This document shows, one piece after another, positions 24,763 through 32,886 of a DNA stretch of 64,000 bases. Each line of letters starts with the position of its first letter. Within the stretch, counting starts at the first letter, position 1. The position numbers and the translations under genes were made by a program. Where the stretch lies: contig CAJTOH010000001.1 in the NCBI GenBank assembly GCA_910577685.1, positions 62,001 to 126,000 on the forward strand, written 5' to 3'. Below the pieces are notes generated by a model. That model was not told the DNA's origin and did no database searches. It saw nothing but the letters and a program-made list of their open reading frames with translations. The DNA comes from an uncultured Dorea sp. (GTDB lineage Bacteria; Bacillota; Clostridia; Lachnospirales; Lachnospiraceae).

Positions 24763-25227
24763 CTAGATCCTTTCCAACATGCCTTTCTTGACGGACTCCC
24801 TGATTGTAATGGGATGCAGATACTGAACGGCTCCGCCTTCACTGTCGAATCCCGGGGCGGCAATTCCTTTGTCTACGACGCATATAATACGGACGTTGTC
24901 AGCGATCACTTTATATTCATTATATTCCATGCTTTCGGGAATATACGGCAATGACAATTTGTCATAAGGGCTTCCTTTGGGCGCTGAGAAATGCCCGATC
25001 TCGCTTCCATATCTGATTATGACGCTGCCGCAGGGGATAATGAATTCAACCGTATGCTTTCCGTTGCTCTCTATGTTTCTGGTATCAAACCCGTCGTCAT
25101 CCGCATGTTTTGATAAATAATTCCAATTAACTATTGGCTGTCCAAACCGGTTGCTTTTTCCTGTGCCATATTCCGGCTTTTTCAGTTGGCGTATTCCGCT
25201 GATTGTTTCACCTTTATAGTTTTTCAT
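24763..25227 (-). CDS. TNT-domain protein, predicted NAD(P)+ glycohydrolase toxin
   Basis: 154 residues. The C-terminal 100 residues follow the TNT (tuberculosis necrotizing toxin) pattern: VIIRYGSEIGHFSAPKGSPY, LSLPYIPESMEYNEYKV, then IAAPGFDSEGGAVQYLHP. The Arg in IRYG and the Gln in GGAVQY match positions reported as essential in TNT, which hydrolyses NAD+. There is no signal peptide and no trafficking domain, unlike most polymorphic toxins, so this may be a detached toxin tip. ATG 25227 is chosen; GTG 25248 is the alternative and neither has an ideal ribosome binding site. Confidence 0.75.
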   Translation of the reverse strand: MKNYKGETISGIRQLKKPEYGTGKSNRFGQPIVNWNYLSKHADDDGFDTRNIESNGKHTVEFIIPCGSVIIRYGSEIGHFSAPKGSPYDKLSLPYIPESMEYNEYKVIADNVRIICVVDKGIAAPGFDSEGGAVQYLHPITIRESVKKGMLERI

Positions 25228-25465
25228 TTGTCGTGCTTTCTTTCTCACTTTTTTCTAACTTTCTTTTACTGAAAGTATATCATGGTATATGGTGGAATGT
25301 TAGATGTAATTTATAATACTGTATTTATATACAGTGTAATTATAAATATAAATATAGATAATGTATAAAAGGAAGCAGAAAATCCGTCGTGGTTATTGTT
25401 CGTACGCCACTGTTTTGCGAGGTGTTTCCTCACATTTTGTGTGGAAATCCCAGGTTTTTCAGCGC

Positions 25466-25626
25466 GAAATCCCATCTTTTTGAGATTTCCGTGCATCGTG
25501 AAGTATGTTTCTGGTCATGGAGTGAACGGTAACACGTCATGATTTGTGCGGAAATCCTATCTTTTTGAGATTTCCGTGCATCGCGAAGCATGTTTCTGGT
25601 CATGGAATGAATGGTAACACGTCATG
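25466..25626 (+). repeat. Two 76-bp direct repeats, 85-bp period
   Basis: 25466-25541 and 25551-25626 match at about 71 of 76 positions. Each unit starts with a small dyad (GAAATCC...GAGATTTCC) and ends GGTAACACGTCATG. A partial third dyad (GGAAATCCCAGG) lies at 25443. No open frame crosses them. The surrounding stretch 25228-25787 otherwise holds only the operator region at 25658. Confidence 0.8.
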
Positions 25627-25657
25627 GATAGAGAGGAATGTATATGAATAAAATCGG

Positions 25658-25717
25658 TTGACAAATAAGGTCTATTAATATAGACTAATAGTAAGTAAAG
25701 GTTTATATAAATAGACC
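25658..25717 (+). promoter_or_regulatory. Promoter and palindromic operators of the BlaI/BlaR1-type pair
   Basis: TTGACA (25658-25663), 17 nt, TAGACT (25681-25686). GTCTATTAATATAGAC (25670-25685) is a dyad with perfect 6-bp arms overlapping the -10. A second dyad, GGTTTATATAAATAGACC (25700-25717), sits at the likely transcript start. Two adjacent dyads over a promoter fit binding by two BlaI/MecI-type dimers and autorepression. Confidence 0.75.
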
Positions 25718-25787
25718 AAAAACGGACGAGGCAGCATCAGCCAATTTTCCGTGCAAACGGCAGAAAGAATCAAGGGAGGGATAGAGT

Positions 25788-26150
25788 ATGGAGGATTTGA
25801 GGCTATGTGACAGTGAATATCGTTTTATGTGTCTTGTGTGGGAATTATCTCCCGTCCGCAGCGGTGATCTGGTAAAGGAGGCGAGTGAACGGCTGGGATG
25901 GAAGAAGTCGACAACATATACTGTGATAAAGAAGCTGACACAACGGCGGTTTATTAAGAATGAAGAGGCGATTGTGTCAGCGCTGGTCAGGAAGGAAGAG
26001 TGCCAGACGGCGGAGACGGATTATTTTATTGAGAGGAAATTTGAAGGCTCCCTGCCTAAATTTATAGCCGCCTTTCTTGACAGCAAAAAGATTTCGGAAG
26101 AAGAAGCAGCGGAGATTAAGAGGATGATTGACTCTCACAAGGAGGGATAG
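25788..26150 (+). CDS. blaI: BlaI/MecI/CopY family repressor
   Basis: 120 residues. Winged-helix repressor: LCDSEYRFMCLVWELSPV, then WKKSTTYTVIKKLTQRRFI is the recognition helix and wing. The C-terminal dimerisation helices include ISEEEAAEIKRMIDSHKEG. In the family the partner BlaR1 triggers cleavage of the repressor. It lies 3 bp before the BlaR1-like gene, and its promoter carries two dyads. It follows GGGAGGGATAGAGT. The regulated target, besides itself, is not evident here because no beta-lactamase is adjacent. Confidence 0.9.
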   Translation: MEDLRLCDSEYRFMCLVWELSPVRSGDLVKEASERLGWKKSTTYTVIKKLTQRRFIKNEEAIVSALVRKEECQTAETDYFIERKFEGSLPKFIAAFLDSKKISEEEAAEIKRMIDSHKEG

Positions 26151-26153
26151 GAT

Positions 26154-28463
26154 ATGAATGGAATCTGTAGATTATTTCTTGCGGTGGCCGATATGTCTGT
26201 GACGGCCGGATTCGTGATTCTTCTGGTATTGGCGGGAAGATGGTTTCTTCGGAAAGCGCCGAGGAGATTCGCATATTTTCTGTGGATCATCGTTGGATTC
26301 AGACTGGTCTGCCCGTTTTCATTTTCCAGCGCGGTTAGTATGTTCAATCTGGAAATATTCCGGTATTTTTCTTTTAATGAGATGACGGCAGGAAAAGACG
26401 TTAATACAGGCGGAGAAGTAGGATCGGCCGAAGAGAGCGTTTTTGCAGGGGTTCCTGATGCGGCGGACGGCGCAGGGGACGCAGGCTTATCGGGGACAGG
26501 AGAATTCGCGTATACGACCCGTGAAGGAAAACGCCCCGAAACAGCAGGCGGCGCAGGCATAACGGCAAAAGGAAGGGAGGCTTCGGCGGCGTTTTCTGTT
26601 GACGGGGCAGGCGGATATACCCGTTTTTTTGCCTCGATATGGCTCGTAGGGGTCGTGGTTTTTCTGATTGGACAGATCGCCGCTTTCCAAAGGCTCCGGA
26701 GAAATGTTGCCTTTGCCGTACAGTTTAAGAAAGATATCTATGAGTGTGAAAATATTTCAATACCGTTTGTGATGGGATTTTTCCGTCCTGTGATCTATCT
26801 GCCGACCGGCATTGCCGAGAGTGACAGGGAATATATTCTCCTTCATGAACAGTATCATATTCGGCGGCGCGACCATCATGTGAAAGCGCTGTCCATGGTT
26901 CTTCTGGCCGTATACTGGTTTCATCCCCTTGTCTGGCTTTCGTATCGTCTGATGTGCAGAGATATGGAGATGAGCTGCGACGAGAAAGTAATACAGACCC
27001 TTGGGAGCGGGGCGAAGGAGGGATACAGCCGTGTTCTGCTGAGCATTTCTGCAAGTACCCCGGAAAAGAAGGGGGGAGGCGCGTGTCAGCCGGCGTTTGG
27101 GGATACGTCTGTGAAACGGAGGATCCGAAATATTCTGGATTTTAAAAGTCCGAAGAAGCAGGCGGTGGTTTTGGGAACTGCCGTGTGTATCCTGATTATA
27201 TTGGTCGGTATGGGAAATGGACAGGACAGGGGATCGCAGATACGTTGTGTGAAACATCCCGGTAAAGGCAATATTGAATATGAGTACAGACTGGATCGGA
27301 AGATCAAGAGTTTTCTGGTCTATAAGGAATATTATCAGGACGGCGAGCTTCGGGAGTATCGGACCTTAAGGGCAGGAGATCTGGCAGAGGCAGGCGTCGG
27401 CCGGGAGGGGAAATTTGTCCTGCAGGTGGAACGGAATTCTCAGTCGCTGGAGTCCGGATGGAATATAAATTTCCTGCATCAGTTTGAGGGAGAGGCGGAT
27501 TTCTCAAGGGATATGAATACTTGGGCGTCGTTGAACTATGGATATTTGGGAATGATGGAGAGCTATTTTCTGGAAAATCAGTCCTCTTGGCAGAAGCTTG
27601 AAGCGGGACAGGATCTTACGCTGGCGGCATGGCACCTCATGGGGAGCGGGCAGCAGGGACTCAGGAAAATTCCTTGTCAGGATTTTATGGACGTGCAGAC
27701 AAAGCGGCAGTCCGTAGGGCAGAATTCGGGGGAGATTCTTTACTATCTGGTTTTTTCCGAAGAAAGCGCTAAGGAGCTGGAAAAGGAATATTTGGTTTCT
27801 CCTTATGCGAGAATGCTTTTCGAGTCGGCGAATCCCTACATTGGCGATGCCCCGGCGAATGGAAAATTGCTGGAAGCATTAGGGATATTTTCGGATATGA
27901 AAGCGACCATGGAGCTGGAGACAAGCGCCGAGCCTTATGTGCTGAGACTGCATTTCGAAGATCAGCCGGAGGACGAGTTTTTGTTCCATGAGCAGATGGA
28001 GAAGAACGCGGTTCTTCTGCTGTGCCTGATTGAAAATGCGGATAGGATTGAGTGGACGTATTCGGCAGATTTGCCTGAAGGACATATGGAACGGCGGTTT
28101 TACTGTGACAGAGAGAAGGCGGCAGATTTACTGGGAGCGGAGGATATCCGGCAATTTGCAGAATCGGAGGAGGATCTGCAGGAATTATTGACGGGTATTC
28201 TGCCCGATATTTATCCGGAGTATGGGACGAACGTAGTTGGGCTTGGAGTCGGAGAGGGAAGATATGCCTCCCCAAAAGGAGACGTTTACAAATATTTAAA
28301 ATATTTTATCGGACGTCTGCCGGGGGAAGAATTTGACGAGGTGTTCCGGACGCTGACGGATGAGGAAGAGATTACGGCAGACGATGTGGCGGAAGCGATT
28401 TCGGAAGGCGGGACTTCAAAGAAGCTGTATCTCATTCAGGAAGGGAGAAGGATATCGGAATAG
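26154..28463 (+). CDS. M56-family (BlaR1/MecR1-type) membrane metallopeptidase sensor
   Basis: 769 residues. Membrane helices at about residues 8-30 and 38-56, again near 160-180, and one after the protease (AVVLGTAVCILIILVGMG). The zinc site HEQYH is at residues 231-235, followed by MEMSCDEKVI with the third ligand Glu. The extracellular C-terminal part of about 400 residues does not show the SxxK penicillin-binding domain of true BlaR1, so the signal is probably not a beta-lactam. An unusual low-complexity Ala/Gly loop (about 85-150) separates the second and third helices. A hairpin follows. Confidence 0.88.
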   Translation: MNGICRLFLAVADMSVTAGFVILLVLAGRWFLRKAPRRFAYFLWIIVGFRLVCPFSFSSAVSMFNLEIFRYFSFNEMTAGKDVNTGGEVGSAEESVFAGVPDAADGAGDAGLSGTGEFAYTTREGKRPETAGGAGITAKGREASAAFSVDGAGGYTRFFASIWLVGVVVFLIGQIAAFQRLRRNVAFAVQFKKDIYECENISIPFVMGFFRPVIYLPTGIAESDREYILLHEQYHIRRRDHHVKALSMVLLAVYWFHPLVWLSYRLMCRDMEMSCDEKVIQTLGSGAKEGYSRVLLSISASTPEKKGGGACQPAFGDTSVKRRIRNILDFKSPKKQAVVLGTAVCILIILVGMGNGQDRGSQIRCVKHPGKGNIEYEYRLDRKIKSFLVYKEYYQDGELREYRTLRAGDLAEAGVGREGKFVLQVERNSQSLESGWNINFLHQFEGEADFSRDMNTWASLNYGYLGMMESYFLENQSSWQKLEAGQDLTLAAWHLMGSGQQGLRKIPCQDFMDVQTKRQSVGQNSGEILYYLVFSEESAKELEKEYLVSPYARMLFESANPYIGDAPANGKLLEALGIFSDMKATMELETSAEPYVLRLHFEDQPEDEFLFHEQMEKNAVLLLCLIENADRIEWTYSADLPEGHMERRFYCDREKAADLLGAEDIRQFAESEEDLQELLTGILPDIYPEYGTNVVGLGVGEGRYASPKGDVYKYLKYFIGRLPGEEFDEVFRTLTDEEEITADDVAEAISEGGTSKKLYLIQEGRRISE

Positions 28464-28473
28464 CGGTATTATA

Positions 28474-28522
28474 AAAGGGCCGTCCCATTAAGCGCGCTGC
28501 GCTTCGTGGGGCGGTCCCTTCT
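28474..28522. terminator. Bidirectional terminator-like hairpin
   Basis: AAGGGCCGTCCC and GGGGCGGTCCCTT pair with one bulge, enclosing an inner AAGCGC/GCGCTT stem. It lies between the convergent BlaR1-like and sulfite-reductase fusion genes. Confidence 0.6.
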
Positions 28523-28558
28523 GATATTAGGAATAATTTCCGGATAAACCCGGTATGT

Positions 28559-31129
28559 TTAACAGGTAGCTCCCCCGACAACATTTTTCTCAAGAATCTG
28601 TTTCTTATCAATCTTGCTGTTCAGCAGTTTATCCTGCACATAATCAAATCCCAGTCTGGCGATGGTATCCGCAAACCGTTCGCCGGAATTCCCCTCGTCA
28701 CGGAAGAAGAGGATCGCACGTTCTACCACTTCCACTACTTCCTCCTCGGATGTAAACATGCGGTCAAGCGCCCGTCCCTCGGCAACTTTCTTGCCCCAGC
28801 GCCCGCCGATATAGACCTTGTAGCCTGTGAGGGATTCCGTTACTGCGCCGAACGGACATTGTCCGATACACCGTCCGCAGTGGTTGCAGCTCTCCGGGGA
28901 GATCCTAAGCTTTCCGTCTGCCAGTTCGGCAATCTTGATAGGGCAGCTATTCTGAACTTGGCAAACCTTACAGCCCTTACATTTGGAGGAATCGATCTCC
29001 GGCTGACGCTGGCCGATAATGCCCAGATCATTCAGGTCCGGCTTCACGCAGTTGTTCGGGCAGCCGCCTACGGCAATCTTGAATTTGTGCGGTAAAGACA
29101 CATCGTGATAACCGGTATAATAGAGATCGTGCAGCTTTTCGGAGAGTGCGAAGGTATCAATCAGTCCGTACTGGCAGGTCGTTCCTTTGCAGGATACCAC
29201 CGGACGTATTTTGGAGCCGGTACCGCCTGTCTTAAGCCCTACCTCTTCCAAAAATGCGAAAAGCGGTTCCAGATTGTCATAGTTTACGCCTTGAATCTCC
29301 AATGTCAGACGGGTTGTCATAGTGACTTCGCTGGAGCCGAACTTCTCGGCCGCTTCGGCAATCTTAACCTGTTCTTCTGTGGTCAGTTTCCCATTCCGGG
29401 TAATCACGCGGACGTTGAATACGTCGCCGTACCGTTTATCCTGCAGGCATCCGAGTCCCTTGACCCGTTTGATCTCCTCGGCAGAAAGTTTCCTGCCCCC
29501 TCTGGGAACCTTCACGTCATTGAAATACGCGCCTCCCTCCAGAACCTTTGTGTTGGTATAACCGAATGATTTCAGACGGTTCTGCAAGAAATATCCCCGC
29601 TTGCCCTTAGCGCAGACAAGAAGAAGCTTCGCGTCTTTGTCAATCCCGCTGAGCGGTCCGGTTACTTTGGAGAGGTCGACCCATTGGGCGTTAGGGATTG
29701 CCGGTGCGGGCTGCACGTCGAGCACCGTGTACCCCTTGGCGGCCCCTATGGCATAATCCGCGGGGCTTATGGAGTCGAGGATCCCGCTGATTTTATTTTC
29801 CAGAATATAGCATGCCGTGACGAACGGATGAATTGCAGTGGAAAACGGGGGCGCATAGGCGAAGTCAAGGGTATCGAAGTCTTTAAGTTCCATCCCTTGG
29901 GAGATGCCTACGACAGCGATATCCGTCATCTTATCTACCGACCCGGCTCCGAATATCTGTAAGCCCAGCAATTTCCCGGTTGCCGTCTCGGCAGTCAGTT
30001 TGATGACAAATGAGGATGCGCCCGGATAGTAGTGCGCCTTATCGTCCAGCACGCACAGCACGGAAGTCGCCGCGTAACCGGCTGCCTTTGCCTGAGTTTC
30101 CGTAAGGCCGGTGCGCCCTGCGTTTAAGGAAGGCAGCAGGCGTACGACGCCGGTTCCAAGGCAGCCTTTATATCCATTGCCTTCGCCGTTTGCGGACTTT
30201 GCCAGAGCACGGGCCGCAAGGTTGGCGGTAGAACCCATGGCGGACCATTGTCCTTGGCCGGTCAGGGCATTTTTTACCATGGCGCAGTCGCCGGCAGCAT
30301 AGACGTCGGGCAGGTTCGTCTGCAAATGCTCGTCCACCAGTATCGTTCCCTTGAACATCTCAAGCCCTGAATCTGCCAGAAATCCTGTGGCGGGACGCAC
30401 TCCGATCGCCAGGATTACCATATCGGCGTCGAAAGCGCCGTTATCTGTGAGAACCTTCTCGGCTTTTCCGTCGCCTTCGATACCTGTCAGGCTGGTGGAG
30501 GTCAGCACACGCATACCGGCTGCGCGCAGCAGCTTTTTCGCATAGCCGGCCATCTCTTCGTCGAAGGCGTTGGGCATGATCTGGGGGGCGGCGTCGATAA
30601 CCGTCACCTGCAGACCCTGCGCCATCAGATTTTCAGCCACTTCAAGTCCGATGAATCCGGCGCCGCATACGACCGCTTTCCGGCACTCGTGTTCCTCTAT
30701 GTAGGCGCGCGCAGCAACCGCGTCGTCCGGGGTGCGGACGCAGAACACGCCGGGAAGCTCAGTCCCATGAACGGGCGGAACGAAGGGAACCGCGCCGGTG
30801 GCGATGATGAGCTTGTCATAGGTCTCCGTAAATGTTTCACCGGATGTTTTTTTCAGGGAAACCGTCTTGGCGGCGCTGTCGAGACGTGTCGCCTCGCAGC
30901 CGGGGAAGATCTCAGCCCCGGTAAGCCCGCTGTAGCGGGAAGGGGTGTTGACGATCAGGCTTTCACGGCTTTGGATGCCGCCGCCGATATAGTAGGGAAG
31001 CCCGCAGCCGGCATAGGAGATGTCTTCTCCCTTGGTGTAGACTCTGACGTCTGCGTTCTGGTCGCAGCGTTTCAGCTTGGCGGCGGCTTTCGTACCGGCG
31101 GCGACTCCGCCGAGGATTACGTATTTCAT
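28559..31129 (-). CDS. FAD-dependent oxidoreductase / rhodanese / sulfite-reductase-ferredoxin fusion
   Basis: 856 residues. (1) About 1-445: flavin disulfide reductase of the CoA-disulfide/NADH oxidase group, with GGVAAGTKAAAKLKR (FAD), the single redox Cys in YAGCGLPYYIGG and VCGAGFIGLEVAE (NADH). (2) About 460-545: rhodanese domain with candidate active-site loop CAKGKRG. (3) About 555-690: nitrite/sulfite reductase half with CKGTTCQYG and GGCPNNC, the four Cys for 4Fe-4S/siroheme. (4) About 700-765: two 4Fe-4S ferredoxin clusters (CKGCKVC, CNHCGRCIGQCP). Probably an NADH-linked reductase of sulfur species; which reaction is unknown. Siroheme could come from the cobA-hemD product at 1. Confidence 0.88.
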   Translation of the reverse strand: MKYVILGGVAAGTKAAAKLKRCDQNADVRVYTKGEDISYAGCGLPYYIGGGIQSRESLIVNTPSRYSGLTGAEIFPGCEATRLDSAAKTVSLKKTSGETFTETYDKLIIATGAVPFVPPVHGTELPGVFCVRTPDDAVAARAYIEEHECRKAVVCGAGFIGLEVAENLMAQGLQVTVIDAAPQIMPNAFDEEMAGYAKKLLRAAGMRVLTSTSLTGIEGDGKAEKVLTDNGAFDADMVILAIGVRPATGFLADSGLEMFKGTILVDEHLQTNLPDVYAAGDCAMVKNALTGQGQWSAMGSTANLAARALAKSANGEGNGYKGCLGTGVVRLLPSLNAGRTGLTETQAKAAGYAATSVLCVLDDKAHYYPGASSFVIKLTAETATGKLLGLQIFGAGSVDKMTDIAVVGISQGMELKDFDTLDFAYAPPFSTAIHPFVTACYILENKISGILDSISPADYAIGAAKGYTVLDVQPAPAIPNAQWVDLSKVTGPLSGIDKDAKLLLVCAKGKRGYFLQNRLKSFGYTNTKVLEGGAYFNDVKVPRGGRKLSAEEIKRVKGLGCLQDKRYGDVFNVRVITRNGKLTTEEQVKIAEAAEKFGSSEVTMTTRLTLEIQGVNYDNLEPLFAFLEEVGLKTGGTGSKIRPVVSCKGTTCQYGLIDTFALSEKLHDLYYTGYHDVSLPHKFKIAVGGCPNNCVKPDLNDLGIIGQRQPEIDSSKCKGCKVCQVQNSCPIKIAELADGKLRISPESCNHCGRCIGQCPFGAVTESLTGYKVYIGGRWGKKVAEGRALDRMFTSEEEVVEVVERAILFFRDEGNSGERFADTIARLGFDYVQDKLLNSKIDKKQILEKNVVGGATC

Positions 31130-31232
31130 GGTATTATGTCTCCTTTCGTATATTGCAGGTTTTATATAAAGTATAATATAAAATCAACGATTTGGCAAAG
31201 GGTGTGGGAGCCGTATAGGGTATTTGATTAAA

Positions 31233-31310
31233 TCAAATATGGTTCAATGCAGCATTGATGTTTGTTTTGAAGTCATAACCCAGGTTTCCCGGATTTAAGT
31301 AGATTCCCAT
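31233..31310 (-). pseudogene. N-terminal stub of an AAA-ATPase-like/nuclease gene (25 codons)
   Basis: MGIYLNPGNLGYDFKTNINA then a stop. The MGIYLNPGN start equals the usual N-terminus of AAA-ATPase-like family members and resembles the remnant at 1240 (MGIFVNPNN). A ribosome binding site (AAAGGGG, minus strand) is still present. Everything downstream of residue 25 is lost. Confidence 0.65.
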
Positions 31311-31347
31311 GAGAAATAATCCCCTTTCTTTATGACAAACTTTTGCA

Positions 31348-32451
31348 TCAAGCCAGCAATTCTCCCAGACAGTGCAAAAGCCGATCGTTATCCTTCGGCA
31401 TCATCATGCAGAACCTGACATATTCACCCGGAAGCCCTTCAAAAGAAGAACAGTCCCGGATCATCATGCCCTGCCGGATGGCATGCTCAAATACGTCAAA
31501 AGAAGTCAGGCCTTCTTTTAAAATTTTCATAAGGATAAAATTACCGTAGGCCGGATAAGCCTTTACATAGCGGAATTCTTTTAATTTGTCTATGCATTTG
31601 GCGCGTTCGGAAAGGATCAGTTCCCGTGTCTTCATGATGTAATCCTTATCCTTTAGCATCAGTTCGCCGGCATAAGCGCCGATGCTGTTCAGCGACCATG
31701 GATTCTGGTGCTGTTTCAGGCTGTCTAAGAATGTCTGGCTGCTGGTGATACCGTATCCCAGACGCAGACCTGGGGCGGCGAAGAATTTAGATACGCCGCG
31801 GATGATCATCAGATTATCATAGCGCGGAATCAATGGAACGGCGGTGATCTCATCCACGGAAGGGGCGAATTCCACATAAGTCTCATCGATCATTACGAAG
31901 ATTTGGCGTTCCCGGCACAACCTGACCAGTGAATCCAGCTCGCCGCAGGTAAGGGCGGAAGATGTAGGATTGTTCGGGTTGCACAGGATCAGGAAATCAA
32001 CGTCATCCGCAAGGGCCTTGTCCAGTTCTTCCGGATTAATATGGAAATCTTGGGACTCTTTCAGACAGTAATTGGAGATCCGTCCGCCTGTCAGGGAAAG
32101 TTCCCTTTCATATTCCGAATAAGTAGGGCCGATTACCAGCGCATGTCTGGCGTTTCTCTGGCTGATCAGCAGAGAAATCAGTTCCGTGGAGCCGTTGCCG
32201 GTCACCACGTAATCCATGTCTGTGCCGCAGTATTGGGCGATGGCGCGCCGAAGCGCCTTATAGTCACGATCCGGATAGCTGGTGATGATGTCCAGATGGC
32301 CGGCCAGAGAGCGGCGCACAGCTTCGGACAGTCCGAGCGGGTTTACGTTGGCTCCGAATTTTACGATGCTATCTTTGGGAATCCCGTAGTATGATTCAAT
32401 CTGCTCAATGTCACTTCCGTGAAATGCAGGTCGTGTCTGTTTATCTGGCAT
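31348..32451 (-). CDS. PLP-dependent aminotransferase, HisC/CobD-like
   Basis: 367 residues, fold-type I aminotransferase. IVKFGANVNPLGLS opens the fold and NPNNPTS is the conserved cofactor loop. DETYVEF carries the PLP-contacting Asp/Tyr, and GVSKFFAAPGLRLGY contains the Schiff-base Lys and phosphate Arg. Related to histidinol-phosphate aminotransferase and threonine-phosphate decarboxylase; the pathway cannot be decided without neighbours. ATG 32451 follows AAGGAAGG at good spacing, while ATG 32475 has none. Single gene. Confidence 0.85.
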   Translation of the reverse strand: MPDKQTRPAFHGSDIEQIESYYGIPKDSIVKFGANVNPLGLSEAVRRSLAGHLDIITSYPDRDYKALRRAIAQYCGTDMDYVVTGNGSTELISLLISQRNARHALVIGPTYSEYERELSLTGGRISNYCLKESQDFHINPEELDKALADDVDFLILCNPNNPTSSALTCGELDSLVRLCRERQIFVMIDETYVEFAPSVDEITAVPLIPRYDNLMIIRGVSKFFAAPGLRLGYGITSSQTFLDSLKQHQNPWSLNSIGAYAGELMLKDKDYIMKTRELILSERAKCIDKLKEFRYVKAYPAYGNFILMKILKEGLTSFDVFEHAIRQGMMIRDCSSFEGLPGEYVRFCMMMPKDNDRLLHCLGELLA

Positions 32452-32562
32452 AACGATACCTTCCTTCTTAATCATAGATTTTCAGATATATTGCAACGTT
32501 TCTCAATACATATACTTTAACATGTTTTCAAGATCTGCTCAAGTAACAGTTCATACTACAGG

Positions 32563-32661
32563 GCTTTTGAAAATGTTATAGAAGAAAATAACACTCTATT
32601 TGAACAGACAGTAAAACGAAGGGAGTTTGTAAAAAAGAATAAGGAATTGAAATCCAATTAA
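32563..32661 (+). pseudogene. Short coding remnant of unknown origin
   Basis: Frame reading AFENVIEENNTLFEQTVKRR and ending KKNKELKSN then stop. It has the look of a protein C-terminus, without a start or ribosome binding site. Part of a gene-poor stretch (32452-33371) that otherwise holds the small-RNA signals at 32692-32921 and nothing else I can support. Confidence 0.3.
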
Positions 32662-32691
32662 ATTATGATAGTCTTTGCCCCTGCTCTATGG

Positions 32692-32697
32692 TAGAAT
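32692..32697 (+). promoter_or_regulatory. Extended -10 box of a possible short transcript
   Basis: TATGGTAGAAT contains TG-N-TAGAAT. A transcript starting near 32704 would end at the hairpin 32800-32830 and be about 130 nt long. No clear -35. Confidence 0.35.
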
Positions 32698-32792
32698 ACT
32701 CCACAAGGACACCCGTTCTGCAGGGTGGGCTGACCTCTCATTTTTACAGAATGGGGGATGCCTATTTTTACGTTTTGTAAGTAACCATACAT

Positions 32793-32886
32793 AGAAAAAC
32801 CACCCCTAAACTTTGACCGAGTATGGGTGGATTTTTCTATTCACATTATTTGGTCAACCCACCTTGTGGGCGGTTGTTCCTTTTGT
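32793..32886 (-). ncRNA. Candidate small RNA, antisense/type I antitoxin-like
   Basis: Minus-strand promoter TTGAAA (32921-32916), 17 nt, TATATT (32898-32893) drives an RNA starting near 32886. It contains AACAACCGCCCACAAGG and GGTTGACC, then ends at CCACCC...GGGGTGG plus TTTTT. The sequence resembles, from memory, the convergent terminator/antisense region of Firmicutes holin-like type I toxin loci. A toxin reading frame was not found on the plus strand. Confidence 0.35.
32800..32830. terminator. Bidirectional terminator shared by convergent short transcripts
   Basis: CCACCC (32800-32805) pairs with GGGTGG (32825-32830). ATTTTTCT follows on the plus strand and GTTTTTCT on the minus strand. 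Confidence 0.65.

Noticed and set aside
25466..25626. Possible CRISPR array
   Set aside because: Only two 76-bp units with a 9-bp gap, no spacers and no cas genes.
26725..27257. Long antisense frames within the BlaR1-like gene and elsewhere (for example 34110-34466, 37485-38132, 46273-46845)
   Set aside because: They lie wholly opposite well-supported genes, lack ribosome binding sites and show no domain.
31233..31310. A functional 25-residue peptide gene
   Set aside because: The match to the N-terminus of AAA-ATPase-like proteins and the abrupt stop fit a gene stub better than a real small protein.
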